Shown piece by piece: positions 11,501-21,091 of a stretch of 49,652 nt of DNA. The stretch's first letter is position 1; the number at the start of each line of letters is the position of its first letter. The DNA comes from Micractinium sp. NFX-FRZ (lineage: Eukaryota; Chlorophyta; Trebouxiophyceae; Chlorellales; Chlorellaceae): positions 1-49,652 of the forward strand of contig JAPTJF010000457.1 of the NCBI GenBank assembly GCA_029339195.1, read 5' to 3'. Both the position numbers and the translations under genes were made by a program. The notes under the pieces are model-generated. The model ran no database searches and had not been told where the DNA came from. It saw nothing but the letters and a program-made list of their open reading frames with translations.

Positions 11501-12265
11501 AGCGCGGGCGTTTGCAGGACCGGCTGTGCCGCGCGGCCCTGCTGCTGCTAGCTCCGCATGAGGCTGCCGGCGCGGCGGGCTGCCACCCGCTTGCCGTGCC
11601 GACCTGCAGACAAAGCAAAGAGGTGCATGCTTAGGCAAGCAGCACTGAATTTGGGTAGCCTGCGCTCGGAGGCAGCAAGCATGCTCTCTGTGCAGGCAGC
11701 ATGCATGCTCTGTGGGCTGCTGTCAATACATTCTTCATCCAATCCGACCATACCACTCACCCTATGATGCCATCCAGAGAGTCGTCGGCTGCAGCTCCCC
11801 CTCGTCCTGCTGCTGCCGCCGTCGCAGCCGCCGCACCTTCATTTGCTGCCTGCCCGGCCGGCCCAGGGCGATGCCCTGGCGGCTGCTGCTGGCTCAGCCC
11901 ATCGAGCACGTCTCCCTCTACTACAGTCTCTAGCTGAGGCCCGCCTGGAAGAAATGGGAGGCAGGGCGTGCTGAGAGCCAGGCAGCAAGCAGGTTTAAAG
12001 AGCAGCGTGCGGCGGGAGGCGGGCGGCGAGTGGCAGCCGTCCTGGCCCTCCAACCTTGGCGCCTTCACCCCAGCCTGCAGCCGCCTGTTCGCCCACCTGC
12101 CAGGTCGCTCTGCGCCTCTGTGGATCCTCCTCCCGGCGAGGGCACCCCCTCCGCCTCCACATCTGCCTCCTGGCTCTCGCTCGGCGTCCGAAGCCCTGCC
12201 TGTGGCCGCTCCTCCTCGCTGCCCAGGGCCCTTCGCTGCCTCAGGCTCGTCGCGCTGGGCCGCAT
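3780..12265 (-). CDS. Type II membrane glycoprotein with propeller-like repeats, Pro-rich stalks and C-terminal beta-sandwich-like domain
   Basis: Exons: 12265-12097, 11944-11761, 11603-10594, 10291-9932, 9670-9587, 9352-9252, 9076-9023, 8899-8648, 8367-8299, 8135-7992, 7792-7716, 7481-7348, 7091-6851, 6605-5600, 5276-5145, 4872-4706, 4309-4234, 3929-3780. All phases agree, giving 1,469 residues and TGA. Residues 1-520 are Ala/Pro/Ser-rich and end in EHKEKKKRRRR. One membrane segment follows (about 526-547, twelve Leu then GGGIGIWLAL). The basic flank precedes it, so the N terminus should be cytosolic. Residues 548-880 hold repeated GTWQT, SSGGLW and GQWVKLEGLPGIK motifs, cysteines and NxT/S sites, resembling tectonin- or kelch-type propeller blades. 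Two Pro/Ser-Pro tracts follow (about 900-960 and 960-1280). The final 175 residues (CGCGYDSVLLVFDGG, TCGADIYLCPAHDST, YYYIVVGDY) resemble a pre-peptidase C-terminal-type sandwich. Family unnamed; a wall-anchoring or sensing role is inferred. Confidence 0.8.
4204..4223. repeat. (CA)10 dinucleotide repeat
   Basis: Ten CA units lie in the intron between exons 4309-4234 and 3929-3780 of the membrane glycoprotein gene, next to the donor site. Confidence 0.9.
5600..6605 (-). repeat. Ser-Pro/Pro repeat exon with purine-only coding complement
   Basis: This single 1,006-base exon of the membrane glycoprotein gene encodes about 318 residues made almost only of PPPPSPSPPP-type repeats, then AGSGLLHAIDIG. 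The plus strand is almost pure G and A from about 5670 to 6600. Irregular units based on GGxGGxGGAGAAGGxGAGGG recur, including near-identical blocks around 5690-5820 and 5880-5960. In algal wall proteins, Ser-Pro/Pro runs are hydroxylated and arabinosylated and form stiff rods. A shorter tract of the same kind is at 6851-7020. Confidence 0.9.
8511..8588. repeat. (GGCA)n tetranucleotide microsatellite
   Basis: About 19 tandem GGCA units lie in the intron between exons 8899-8648 and 8367-8299 of the membrane glycoprotein gene. A shorter run of the same unit (about 6 copies) lies at 5496-5521, in another intron of the same gene. Confidence 0.95.
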
Positions 12266-12702
12266 TGGGGCCGGGTGTGTTGGGGCCTGATCACTGAGCT
12301 AGACTGCTGTGTAGCACCTTTTTAGAAACATGTCCATCGATGCAGTGGGATCGAGACAGTTCAGGCGGTCCGCAGCATGCATGGGTGCAGCCAGACTTTC
12401 CAAGCGTCACCGCAGTTTTGCTGAGCACCTGGCATCTCTTGCGTAACAACAGAAGTTTTCATTCAGCAGGTGCATGGCAGAGGAGGCAAGCCCTCGGTTT
12501 CCAGAGACGGTGCATCTGACTGTGGCGGCAGGCGGCGGGGGAGAGGCGGCGCGCATGATGACAGTTGGTGCGAGCCCCACACTGCTGCCGCTCCGCTCAT
12601 GAGAGGCGCTGCCCCATGCCCATTAGCGGCATGTTGCTGCCTGATGCCGTACAGTTGCCGCCGCCTCTGCTGCCACCGCCACGTGGGTGCTGCCGCGCCA
12701 CT
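12266..12702. other. Intergenic, 5' flank of the membrane glycoprotein gene
   Basis: The segment lies between the start of the membrane glycoprotein gene and the duplicated block. The open frames seen on both strands carry no recognisable motif and no consistent splice pattern. It should contain the promoter of the minus-strand gene, but no clear TATA element was identified. Confidence 0.35.
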
Positions 12703-14097
12703 GAGGCTGCACTGGTGGTGGGGCGCAGCACGGCGCTGTCCAGCTGTGCACTCGCGCCTGTTTTCTGCCCCGGGGTCCCCGTGCAGTGCCCTGCAGGCCC
12801 TGCCCTTGCGCCGCCCTTCTGGGCATGCACGGAGGTCAATGGCAGCTGGTGAACGGTCCCAAGCTGCACGAACCTGTGGGGCAGTGTGCCTTCCCAACAC
12901 ACCGGTTGTCTCAGCCGGTGCCCGCACACACACACCAGCGCCCTGGTGCCTCAGGCCAGCCCCCCCGGGGAGCGAAGGGATTCTTGCCCTGCGACCTTGG
13001 GGGCTGGGCCGAGCTGCAGCGCTCTTGCGCACGCTGGCACACCACAGCCTAGCGCCGCACAGCAGGCGAGTGGCCTTGCAACCCGGGGCCAGGTTCTTGC
13101 CTCGAGCACTTGCTGCCCCAAGCCTCAAGGCTGCCTGCATCTGTGCCCTGTACCTCCGTATCACTCTTTGCAATGCTGTAAATTGCATGTGGTCTTCAAG
13201 GCATGCGCATGTTTTACGCACTGCATGCTGTTTGTACTTTTGGGTGCCCCGTTCCGGCGGGTACATGGCTGACTCCTCAACACGGCAGCTCTCCTTACAC
13301 ACTGCAGCACCAAAATCAACAATTTGTGGGCTTCAGGATGCCTTGAAAAGAGATACGCACATAATTGAGCAGGAGCAGGCACGCGTAAAGCGCTGGTGGC
13401 CAGCCGCCCCGCCCGTGCCCCCTCGTCTCCCTGCTGTCTATAGCTGCTCGGCCCCCGCCCCCTCGCCATCCAAATAAGGGTCCACCACGACATCTGGGTT
13501 GAAAATGGGCGGCAAGGCAAAGATGTGGACCATCTGGTCTTTGCTGTCGCAGTAGAAGGGCTGCAGCAAGGGGAGGAAGGGGTGGGGGCCGAGGGTGCGT
13601 GGGGCAACAGGCAGCAGCGGGCGGTGGTGCGCAAGGACAGCTGGTCGCGGCTTGGCCCACCGCCGGCTGCATCTTCCCTGGCCATGCTGACACGGTGACC
13701 GCACACGTCATGATGACTGCCGCCGCCTTGAGCACCTGGTACGACTTGGACCCTTCCTGCTGACTCCTGCCAGGGCAGTGCCCGCCTCCTCCCCTTCGCA
13801 ACCACAACCCCACACACGAAATTACATGCCCTGCACACCTGGTATGACTTGGCCTTGTCGCTTGTGACCACGATGCGCCGCTCATCAATCCACTGAACAC
13901 CTTCCGCATTGCAGTACACGACCTGCAAGGGCAGGTGGGCGGGGGAGCGGGGGCCACACGTTCACCGCTAGGCGCCAGGCCTAGCACGCGTGCCACCGAA
14001 GCTTCCTTGCCCCTCCCGACTGAACCAAACTCTTCAGGCAGCATTCATTGCCTAGCCAGGTGGCGGTTATGTACAAAGACGGGACAGGGTCGCCACA
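12703..14097. repeat. Segmental duplication, right-hand (parental) copy
   Basis: The block matches 448-1517 over most of its length. It spans the 3' flank and the last two coding exons of the secreted propeller-like gene. The two copies differ by an insertion or deletion: about 325 bases (12936-13260) are present here, while only about 13 bases (670-682) occupy that place in the left copy. The right edge falls inside the intron between exons 14201-14121 and 13922-13839. This copy is continuous with the rest of the gene, so it is taken as the parent. Confidence 0.8.
13295..13299 (-). promoter_or_regulatory. Candidate poly(A) signal TGTAA
   Basis: TGTAA on the minus strand lies about 140 bases after the stop of the secreted propeller-like gene. 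TGTAA is the established poly(A) signal in green algae, but a 5-base motif also occurs by chance. The truncated copy has lost it. Confidence 0.45.
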
Positions 14098-17000
14098 TGC
14101 GCCTCTGTTGCAGGCCTCACCTCGCAGCGGTTGGTCCTTGGGAAGTGGAACACCTGGCCTTCCGACAGAAACCGCATCTGCTCGCGGTCAAAGTCGCCAA
14201 TCTGCGGGGCAGGCAGTGCCGGGGCGTGGAGGAGGGGGTTGCAGTGATGCAGAGGGTATGTGGAGGCAGGGGGTGTAAGGAAGAGGAGGCATCTGGAGGG
14301 GTTACCTCTGGGTGCTGCTGTGCTTCATGCTGCAATCGTGTGCCATCAACATCATCCTTTCAAAAGAGAGGGAGTGAGTTGGTGAGTTGAGCGGCGGTGT
14401 GACGCGGCTGTGCCCCCTGCTACTCCTCCTGCCAGCGGGTGGCGTAATGTGGCGTGCCCCTCGCCCTGCTGCCAGCTCGCCCCCGCCACTTGGGCACTGC
14501 AGGGCTGGCTGGCTTTGCAGGGCAGGAGCGCATGGCACGGACCCCCCTGCACCATGTTGCTGTCACGAACACACGTTTTGGGTGTTGTTCACACGCCACG
14601 CACCCAGACTTTGGCGTCCGCCTGCGACAGGATGGCCAGCTTGGTGCCGGCGGGGGCAAAGGCGAATGCCGAGTAGTCGGTGAAGTCGGCGCGCTTGGGG
14701 ATGGACAGAACCTTCTCGGGAATCCACCTGGGGAGGGGGGAGCAAGGGTGGGAGGTGGGCGAGACGGTTGTGAGGTTGGTTGTGGCACACAGTGTACACA
14801 TGTGTGGCGGGTGGGGAAGGCGGGGAGGCACCCACGGCTGGCTTAGGCTGCTAGCTGGGCGCACTTTACTGGCGCCCATGGGCCAGACCGTCCCCTGCAC
14901 AGTCACGTGGACGTGCGCCTGCACCCCTCGTGTGGATGTAGAAAGGGAGGAAGGGAGGGGCAGGCAGACGGGCAGGCGAGCATGTGCCCGCACTCACTCG
15001 CACTTCCCATCGTGGTGCTCCAGCTGGGACAGCACGATGCGCCCGTTGCCCTTGTCCCGCCCCTCCACGCCCCCCTTGCAGTGGTTGCCCTCGCACAGGC
15101 CCATCAGGTAGGCACCTGCAGGGCGGCGCCAGGTGGGCGGGTGGGAGGGCCGGGCATGCATGCAGTCAGGGACTGCTCAGTCAGCCCCCAGCTGGGCTGC
15201 GGCTAATTACATTACATTACGTTGATGCTGCCTTTCATGAACTGCATGCTGCAGCCACCCCGATCTGCTGCCGTGCGGGCAGCAGGGCCCCACTGCCGGT
15301 GCCTGCCGGTGCCTGCCTGTCTCCCATTCAGACAGCCTGCCAGCCTGCCAGCTGCCAGCCTGCACGCCCCTGCAGCTGAGGCTCGCCCTTGTGTGATACC
15401 TCTGCCTGCCCGCATCACCTCCCAGCCGGGCCGCACCTCTTGTCTTGCCCCTGCCTGCACGCACCACCTCCCGCACTACAGCTCACCCTCTGCGTTGCAT
15501 CAGGCAGCAGTACCTGCCAGCCGGAGCCTGCCCTTGGTTGCTGCCTCTGCCTGCCCGCACCACCTCCCACCCCCCACCCCCCGGCTCACCCTTTTTGTTG
15601 CGGTAGTACACGATGCTCTCGAAGCCCTTGTTGGAGCTGGTGATCTCAAACTTGACCTTGCACGTCTGCAGCTCCGTCCAGGTGTCGCCGTCGGGCGTGA
15701 TGCGCGCATGGATGATGTGCGGGTGGAAGTGGCCGCCGTGCGCGATGGCCTGCATGCATGCGTGCGGGGCAGTTGTCGGCAGCACGTACATGCGGGTTCG
15801 ATGTCAGGCCCGTGTGCGCCAAACAACTGGACCACGACCAGGCTGTGCTTGAGATGAGGGAGGGCTCGGGGCACCAGCGCACGCGCCCGTTCACAGCCTG
15901 GATGAGCTGCCGGTACGGGTGGGCAGGCAGATGCCCCCGTCCCCTGCACCCCTCCCTTACCCCTCCCTCACCCCTCCAACACCAGAACAGCAAGCCCTGC
16001 CCACCTCTTGCAGCAGCAGGAATGTGTTGTTCTCGGGCACGTAGGCAATCCCCTCAAACTGGCTGTCCTCCTCCCCCTTGTCCCGAATCAGCCGGTTGGA
16101 GGCACCCCGGAAGTGGAACTCGTCGTCCAAGTAGCCCAAAGACTCGGAGCTGCGGAGGGAGGAGAGCGATGTGTCAGTGGGTCACACTGGGATGCAGGAA
16201 CTGAGGGAGGCGAGGGGTTGGGGCAGGAAGCGGCGTGTGGGGGTGGGCAGGGTGGGCAGGGTGGGCAATCTGGTACAAACCGTGTGTGCCCGCCCCAAGT
16301 GCCTCTGAAATGGGGTGCCCTCGCCTGACGCCTCACGTCCCCACCCCGCTCACCTGCCTGCTCACCCACCCGGCCGCCCGCTCAACCACCCGCACCCCAC
16401 CCCATCCCACAGCACACACACACACACATATATGTGCCCACCTGTCGAACACAACATAGTAGGTGCCGTTAATCAGCGCCAGCCCAGAGGCCTCGAAGAT
16501 AGTCTGGTTCCTCAGCTGCAGCAGCGGGTGATGTGGGGGCACGAAGGGGGACGGGGCCGCAAGTGCACAATTGGGAGAGCGGCAGTGGGCGGGATGGCGG
16601 CAGGCGATGCAGCGAGCTGACGAGGCACCCTGGCGCGCCCTGCTGCGGCAACCATGCAGGAGGCAACGCCATGAAGCAGCAGGCCTGCTTAAATGTTAAC
16701 CCACGTGGTGGAAGAGCCCAATGAATGGAGTCTCTTTGATCAGTTTCAGAGTCGCCCTGGGCAGCAGGGCGGGTGGCGGGCGGCGCGGCGGAGGCAGCGG
16801 CGGCAGCGGCAGGGTTAGGTCAAAGCCCTGCTTCGCTTAACAGGAGGTACTGCGCCGCTAATTGCGCTTTTTAGGGAGGACTCCTGCTGCCGAACACGTT
16901 ATAAATGCCGCAGGCCAAGCGCCCAGTGGGCGGCCTTGCTCACTTGCGGGTGGCGCGCACATCGCAAGGCGATTCTTCACTGCTATGCCCTCCTTCTAGG

Positions 17001-17119
17001 CGTTCGCCGATCCAAGCCTGATCGTTCAGCCCTGCTGCACTTGCCAGGCAGGGGGAGCAGAGCACAAGGGCAAGCGCGAAGGCAAAAGCCCTAGGCCCCA
17101 CTTTCCGCGGCTGCCTCAT
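13438..17119 (-). CDS. Secreted protein, probable beta-propeller, unnamed family
   Basis: Exons: 17119-16944, 16756-16705, 16515-16442, 16149-16005, (15906-15883, doubtful), 15749-15590, 15115-14998, 14727-14604, 14201-14121, 13922-13839, 13560-13438. Every firm junction keeps frame, giving 378 residues (386 with the doubtful 24-base exon); stop TAG. The N terminus is a clear signal peptide (AFAFALALVLCSPCLASAAG). The rest alternates short strands and loops without membrane segments: ASGLALINGTYYVVFDS, FEGIAYVPENNTFLLLQE, HFHPHIIHARITPDGDTW, CEGNHCKGGVEGRDKGNGR, FAFAPAGTKLAILSQADAKVW, GVQWIDERRIVVTSDKAKSY. The repeated 'hydrophobic strand, then hydrophilic turn' spacing fits a propeller of the SdiA-regulated or esterase-like phytase type, but that is inference from pattern only. 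An upstream ATG at 17134 would add five residues. The last two exons are duplicated at 448-1517. Confidence 0.8.
16413..16432. repeat. (CA)n/(TA)n dinucleotide repeat
   Basis: A CA run followed by ATATAT lies immediately beside the donor of exon 16515-16442 of the secreted propeller-like gene. Confidence 0.85.
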
Positions 17120-17725
17120 CGCAAATAAATACATCGAAGTGGGACAGGTGTCGAAAATCGTAGTGGGCTTGGCGTACCTGCGTGTTGTATCGCGTATCTA
17201 CGTTTTGCTGGGGGGCGCTGCCAGGCTGGCGGGGCGCCGGCGCCCCTTGCTTCGGCTTTCATCCATGTAGTCGGGATGAGACACAGGGAGCCTTGGCCGG
17301 GGGTGTGTGCTGCCAGGGCTTCCTGCCACGGCACGCTACTAACGACACTACAGCAGCTGTAATGGATGGCCGGGCCCGGACAGCATCGACCACTCATGCT
17401 TCCTATGTGCTTAACACGCACCTTCACGCCCCTGCCCCCTATGCACACGCGCCTGCTTCAGCGTCACCGTTGTGCTGCCCTAGGACAAAGGCCTTTGCTG
17501 GGCTTTTCAACCCGAAGCTCTCGCCCACTTGCTGTGGTGTCACAGCTGGCAGAGCAGACACAGCGGGCAGAGCAGGCGTACTTGCGGTATGGTAGGTAAG
17601 GGTGCCGGGGTCGGCGCTTGCAGCCCGCTCGGCATAGGCGGGCTGGCCGGTTGGATACCCCCACACCCGCCCCCAGGCCTCGCGCAGGTACAGCAGCCCG
17701 GACCACCCCTCGGGGCTTGCCCCAC
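17120..17725. other. Intergenic, 5' flank of the secreted protein gene
   Basis: No convincing exon is seen. The minus-strand frame downstream of the AHSA1-like fragment stays open here (stop near 17440) but shows no family motif. An AT-richer patch lies around 17130-17210, just upstream of the minus-strand start at 17119, and may belong to its promoter. Confidence 0.35.
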
Positions 17726-17817
17726 CTGAAGCGCCAGTCCATGGCAATGAACGAGTTGGGCTGCACCTCACGGAACACGCCCTGCACGCTGCCACCACAC
17801 ATGGAGAGGCGGCCGCC
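17726..17817 (-). pseudogene. AHSA1/SRPBCC-like exon fragment
   Basis: One 92-base exon-like piece, with a CTGCAG acceptor at its 5' side and a GTGGGG donor at its 3' side, encodes GGRLSMCGGSVQGVFREVQP followed by NSFIAMDWRF. This matches the strand-strand-WRF core of the Activator-of-Hsp90-ATPase C-terminal family (pattern GGxFSLFGGxVxGxFxELxP...IVxxWRF). No matching upstream helix or downstream strands were assembled. Directly after WRFR the natural continuation PEGWSGLLYLREAW exists, but one base out of frame, across a run of four C. It may be a remnant, a gene with unusual introns, or a gene with a one-base sequence error. Confidence 0.4.
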
Positions 17818-18951
17818 CTGCAGGCAGGGGGCAGAGGCGCAGCCCGCACAGCGCAGCACGTGTGAGTGATTGACTGGCGGCAATCAGTGTGCGCAGAGTT
17901 GGAGAATGTACTGCCAAGGACAAATTCTCTGGCTGCAACCTGCTCCCCTTGGCATGCTGCGTTTCCCAAGCCTCGGCTGCCGCCACGACTCGTGCTGGGC
18001 TTTGCCATTTGCGATGCCATGCCAATGTGAGGAGAAGGCACGCCACACATTGAAAGAGGATCACAAAGGGCAATCTGTTCGAGCAGCAGAGCCCTCTGGG
18101 CAGACACGGGGCAAAGACAGAGCTGCGCAGATGCATGCATGCAGATGCATGCAGATGGAGAACCGGTGGGCCACATCGCGTTGGCCTGGCGGCGGCGACA
18201 CGCTGGCGGCGGTGGCCCATCCTCTCCACCTCACCGACGCGGTTTAAGGCGGCGATCGACCTCTTTTGCCGCTGCAATACGTTTTCGAGCCGAGGGTCCG
18301 CGTCTTGCCGTCGGAGGCCCAGTTTGACCGGTCGGCAGAATGCTGCTACCGCAACCGCGGCCTGCGGCAGCCCTGCAGGTGCGCGTGTTGATCGATGATT
18401 GGATGACAGCGATCACAGGTGGCGAGTGGATTGCTCAAACCCGCTTGCGTCCTCCCGCCAGCGTGCAGGCCTCGCTGGGGCGCGCCGCCACACGCTGCCC
18501 CGCCTCCAAGTGGTGGCTGCACGCGTAGATGGGAGCTCAGGGAAGGGCGGCGCCGGCCGCAGCTCCCGGCAGCAGCCTCGCCCTTTGGCTCCACCGCCGC
18601 CGCCTGTGGGTGCTGCCGCTGCCGCTGCCGCCGCCGCTGCCGCTGCCTGTGGTGGGTGCTGCCGCCGCTTTCCCGTCGTGCCGCTGCCCGTGTGCCCTGA
18701 TAATGTGACCCAGAGATTCAGTAAGACCAGCCGTCAGGAGTCACCAAATTTGTTTTATTGGGCTGTGTCATCCCCTCGTGCTGTGCAGCTGCGTCGCCCA
18801 GAGCCTCCCAAGCCTGCCCCAGAGCCCAGCGTGGAGGCACCGCCTCAGGTGGGGCGCTGCAGTGCTGCATTGTGTCTTTGTGCTGATCGTGCCCACAGCT
18901 GTGTGTGGTGACACTCTGTGAAGCCAGCCACGGACCGTGTTGTACTGTTAG

Positions 18952-20688
18952 ATGGGCCAGCCTACCAATGACCCGCCCCAACTGTTGGCCCCCCCACCTG
19001 CCCTGCAGCTGCAGCGCCCCGCCCCGCCCCGCCCCCAGCAGCAGCCAGAGCGCAGACCCAGCACACTGCCAGCCGGCGGCAACCTGAATGACCGCCTTCA
19101 GAAAGCCAGCAGCTGCGAGCAGGTGCTGCAGCTGGTGCAGCAGGCAGGCGGGTGCAGCGTCAGAGAGCTGACCACTGCTGCCAACAGCATTGTAAAGCTG
19201 CACAAGCGGATGGGCAGCAGTCAGCTGACAGCAGAGCAGCGTGCAGCCAAGCAGGCAGGCAACCAGGCGGCTTTCAGGGGGCTACTGGCGGAGGCCTTCA
19301 AGCTGCTGTCAAAATTTGATGCGTGGGCATGCGCACAATACCTGTGGGCAGCGGCAGCCATGGAGGCACCACTCAGCCCGCAGCAGCTGGTAGCCTGGGA
19401 GCAGCAGGCAGCGCGGCTGTTGGCGGCAGCCAAGCCGCAGGCAGTTAGCAACATCCTCTGGGCCTATGGCACTCTTGGCCGGCAGCCAGGCGGTGTGATG
19501 GCGGCAGCTTTGCAGCAGCAACTGCAGAGGGTGCTGCTGCATGGCACAGAATAAGATGTTGCCAACAGCCTGTGGGCCTGGAGCAAGCTGGGCTGGCATC
19601 TGGAGGGGCAGGTAGTCAAGGCCGCAGAAGCAGCAGTGCAGCGCACGGCAGCAGATATGATCCCTCAAGCCGTGTCCAACACCCTCTGGGCGTACGCCAA
19701 CGGGGACTGGCAGCTGGGCAAAGCAGCACAGGCAGCGCTAGAACAGCGGCTGCTGCACACGCTTCAGCATGCCAATCAACAAGAGGTTGCCAACATCCTG
19801 TGGGCCAGCAGCAAGCCGAGGCAGCTGGAGGGGCAGCTGGCCGCGGCAGCAGAAGCAGCAGTGCAGCGGTCAGCGGCAGGCATGAAACCGCAAGAGGTGT
19901 CAAACACCCTATGGGCGTACGCCAGTGGTGGCTGGCAGCTGGGCAGCGTAGCACGGGCAGCGCTGGAACAACAGCTGCAGCGCACACTTCAGCTTGGCAA
20001 CGAACAAAACGTCTCCAACAGCCTGTGGGCCTGGAGCAAGCTGGGATGGCAGCTAGAGGGGCAGCTGTCCGCGGCAGCAGAAGCAGCAGTGCAGCGCACA
20101 GCGGCAGGCATGAAACCGCAAGAGGTGTCAAACTCCCTTTGGGCGTACGCCAGTGGTGGCTGGCAGCTGGGCAGCGCAGCACGGGCAGCGCTGGAACAAC
20201 AGCTGCAGCGCGCCCTTCAGCACGGCAATGCACAGAATGTGTCCAACAGCCTGTGGGCCTGGAGCAAGCTGGGCTGGCAGCTAGAGGGGCAGCTGGCTGC
20301 GGCGGCAGAGGCAGCTGTGCAGCGCACGGCAGCAGGCATGAATCCGCAAGCTGTGTCAAACACTCTCTGGGCGTACGCCAGCGACGGCTGGCGTCTGTCC
20401 GATGGGGCATGGACAGCAGCCCGACAACGGCTGCCATACGCACTGGAGCATGGCAATGCTCAGCAGGCAGCTAACATTGCTTGGGCCTTGAGCAAGCTTG
20501 GGCGGCCGCTGGACGCAGAGCTGGCTGCTGCACTCGAGGTAGCGGTTTTGCGCATTGCAGCAGACATGAACCTTATTGATGTGTGCCAGGTGTACAAGGC
20601 GTACAGCACACCTGGCTGGGATTTGGGCGCCGCAGCTGCGAAAGCCTTGAAGCAGACAGGGCACCGTGTGGGGCACCCGGGTGCATGA
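18952..20688 (+). pseudogene. OPR-like tandem-repeat protein interrupted by one in-frame TAA
   Basis: One continuous frame runs 18952-20688, 579 codons with the final TGA, broken only by TAA at 19552-19554. It holds about 12 degenerate units of 37-38 residues centred on a VSNSLWAWSKLG or VSNTLWAYASGG core. This is the helical-pair pattern of octotricopeptide/NCL-type proteins that bind organelle RNA in green algae. The first 65 residues are Pro/Gln-rich. No RAP domain is seen at the C terminus (ends HRVGHPGA). At the stop, other units read NEQNV or NAQNV; here the codons are GAA TAA GAT, so CAA to TAA is the simplest change. An upstream exon (18399 to about 18848, ending PSVEAPPQ before GTGGGG) would join in frame to the ATG through a weak TTAG acceptor and could supply a transit peptide; that is speculative. 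A downstream ATG at 19636 could make a shorter protein. Confidence 0.7.
19669..20577 (+). repeat. 228-base tandem repeat in the OPR-like gene
   Basis: Four consecutive units start at 19669, 19894, 20122 and 20350. Each encodes 75-76 residues, that is, a pair of 38-residue repeats (WAY type plus WAW type). The units starting at 19894 and 20122 are nearly identical at the DNA level, including GGCTGGCAGCTGGGCAGC and CTGGAACAACAGCTGCAGCG. The outer two are more diverged. Confidence 0.9.
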
Positions 20689-21091
20689 AGTTACACACAA
20701 CTCCCGTTGTTGCCGATGCATGTTGCCTCCCTTGCCTTTGCGCTTGCTACCCGATGGGGACATGCTCTTTCTTAGTCCCCCAACAATATGATGTTGTTGT
20801 GAACATGTGCTTACATTCAACAAGCCGAGTGCTCGCTACTACATGCTTTCAATGTGAACAATGATAAAGCAACGCCTCAGCGCAGAGGCTGTTTGTTTGC
20901 TTAAAGATGCTGGCCAGGCCAACAGGCAGGCCGCACGAGCAAGCAAAACAACTCTGCCGCTGCCCCTGTTTTACTGCTGACAGTTTGATGTAGATCGTGC
21001 CTGGTGTGCTTCGTGCGTGCTGCTGTGCAACGTTTCCCCTGAGTTCGAGGTCGTTCAACTCTGGTATTGCCGTGCGCTGCGGGCTGAGCGC
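20689..21091. other. Intergenic region between convergent genes
   Basis: No gene is seen. The base composition is distinctly AT-richer than the flanks between 20690 and 21000, as expected for 3' flanks. A minus-strand TGTAA (20811-20815) lies about 275 bases after the stop of the large LEA-like gene and is a candidate poly(A) signal for it. Confidence 0.4.

Noticed and set aside
19552..19554. Variant genetic code (TAA read as Gln, as in some ulvophyte algae)
   Set aside because: All other genes here are free of internal TAA or TAG in frame, and TAG (3062-3064, 13440-13438) clearly acts as stop. One codon does not support a code change.
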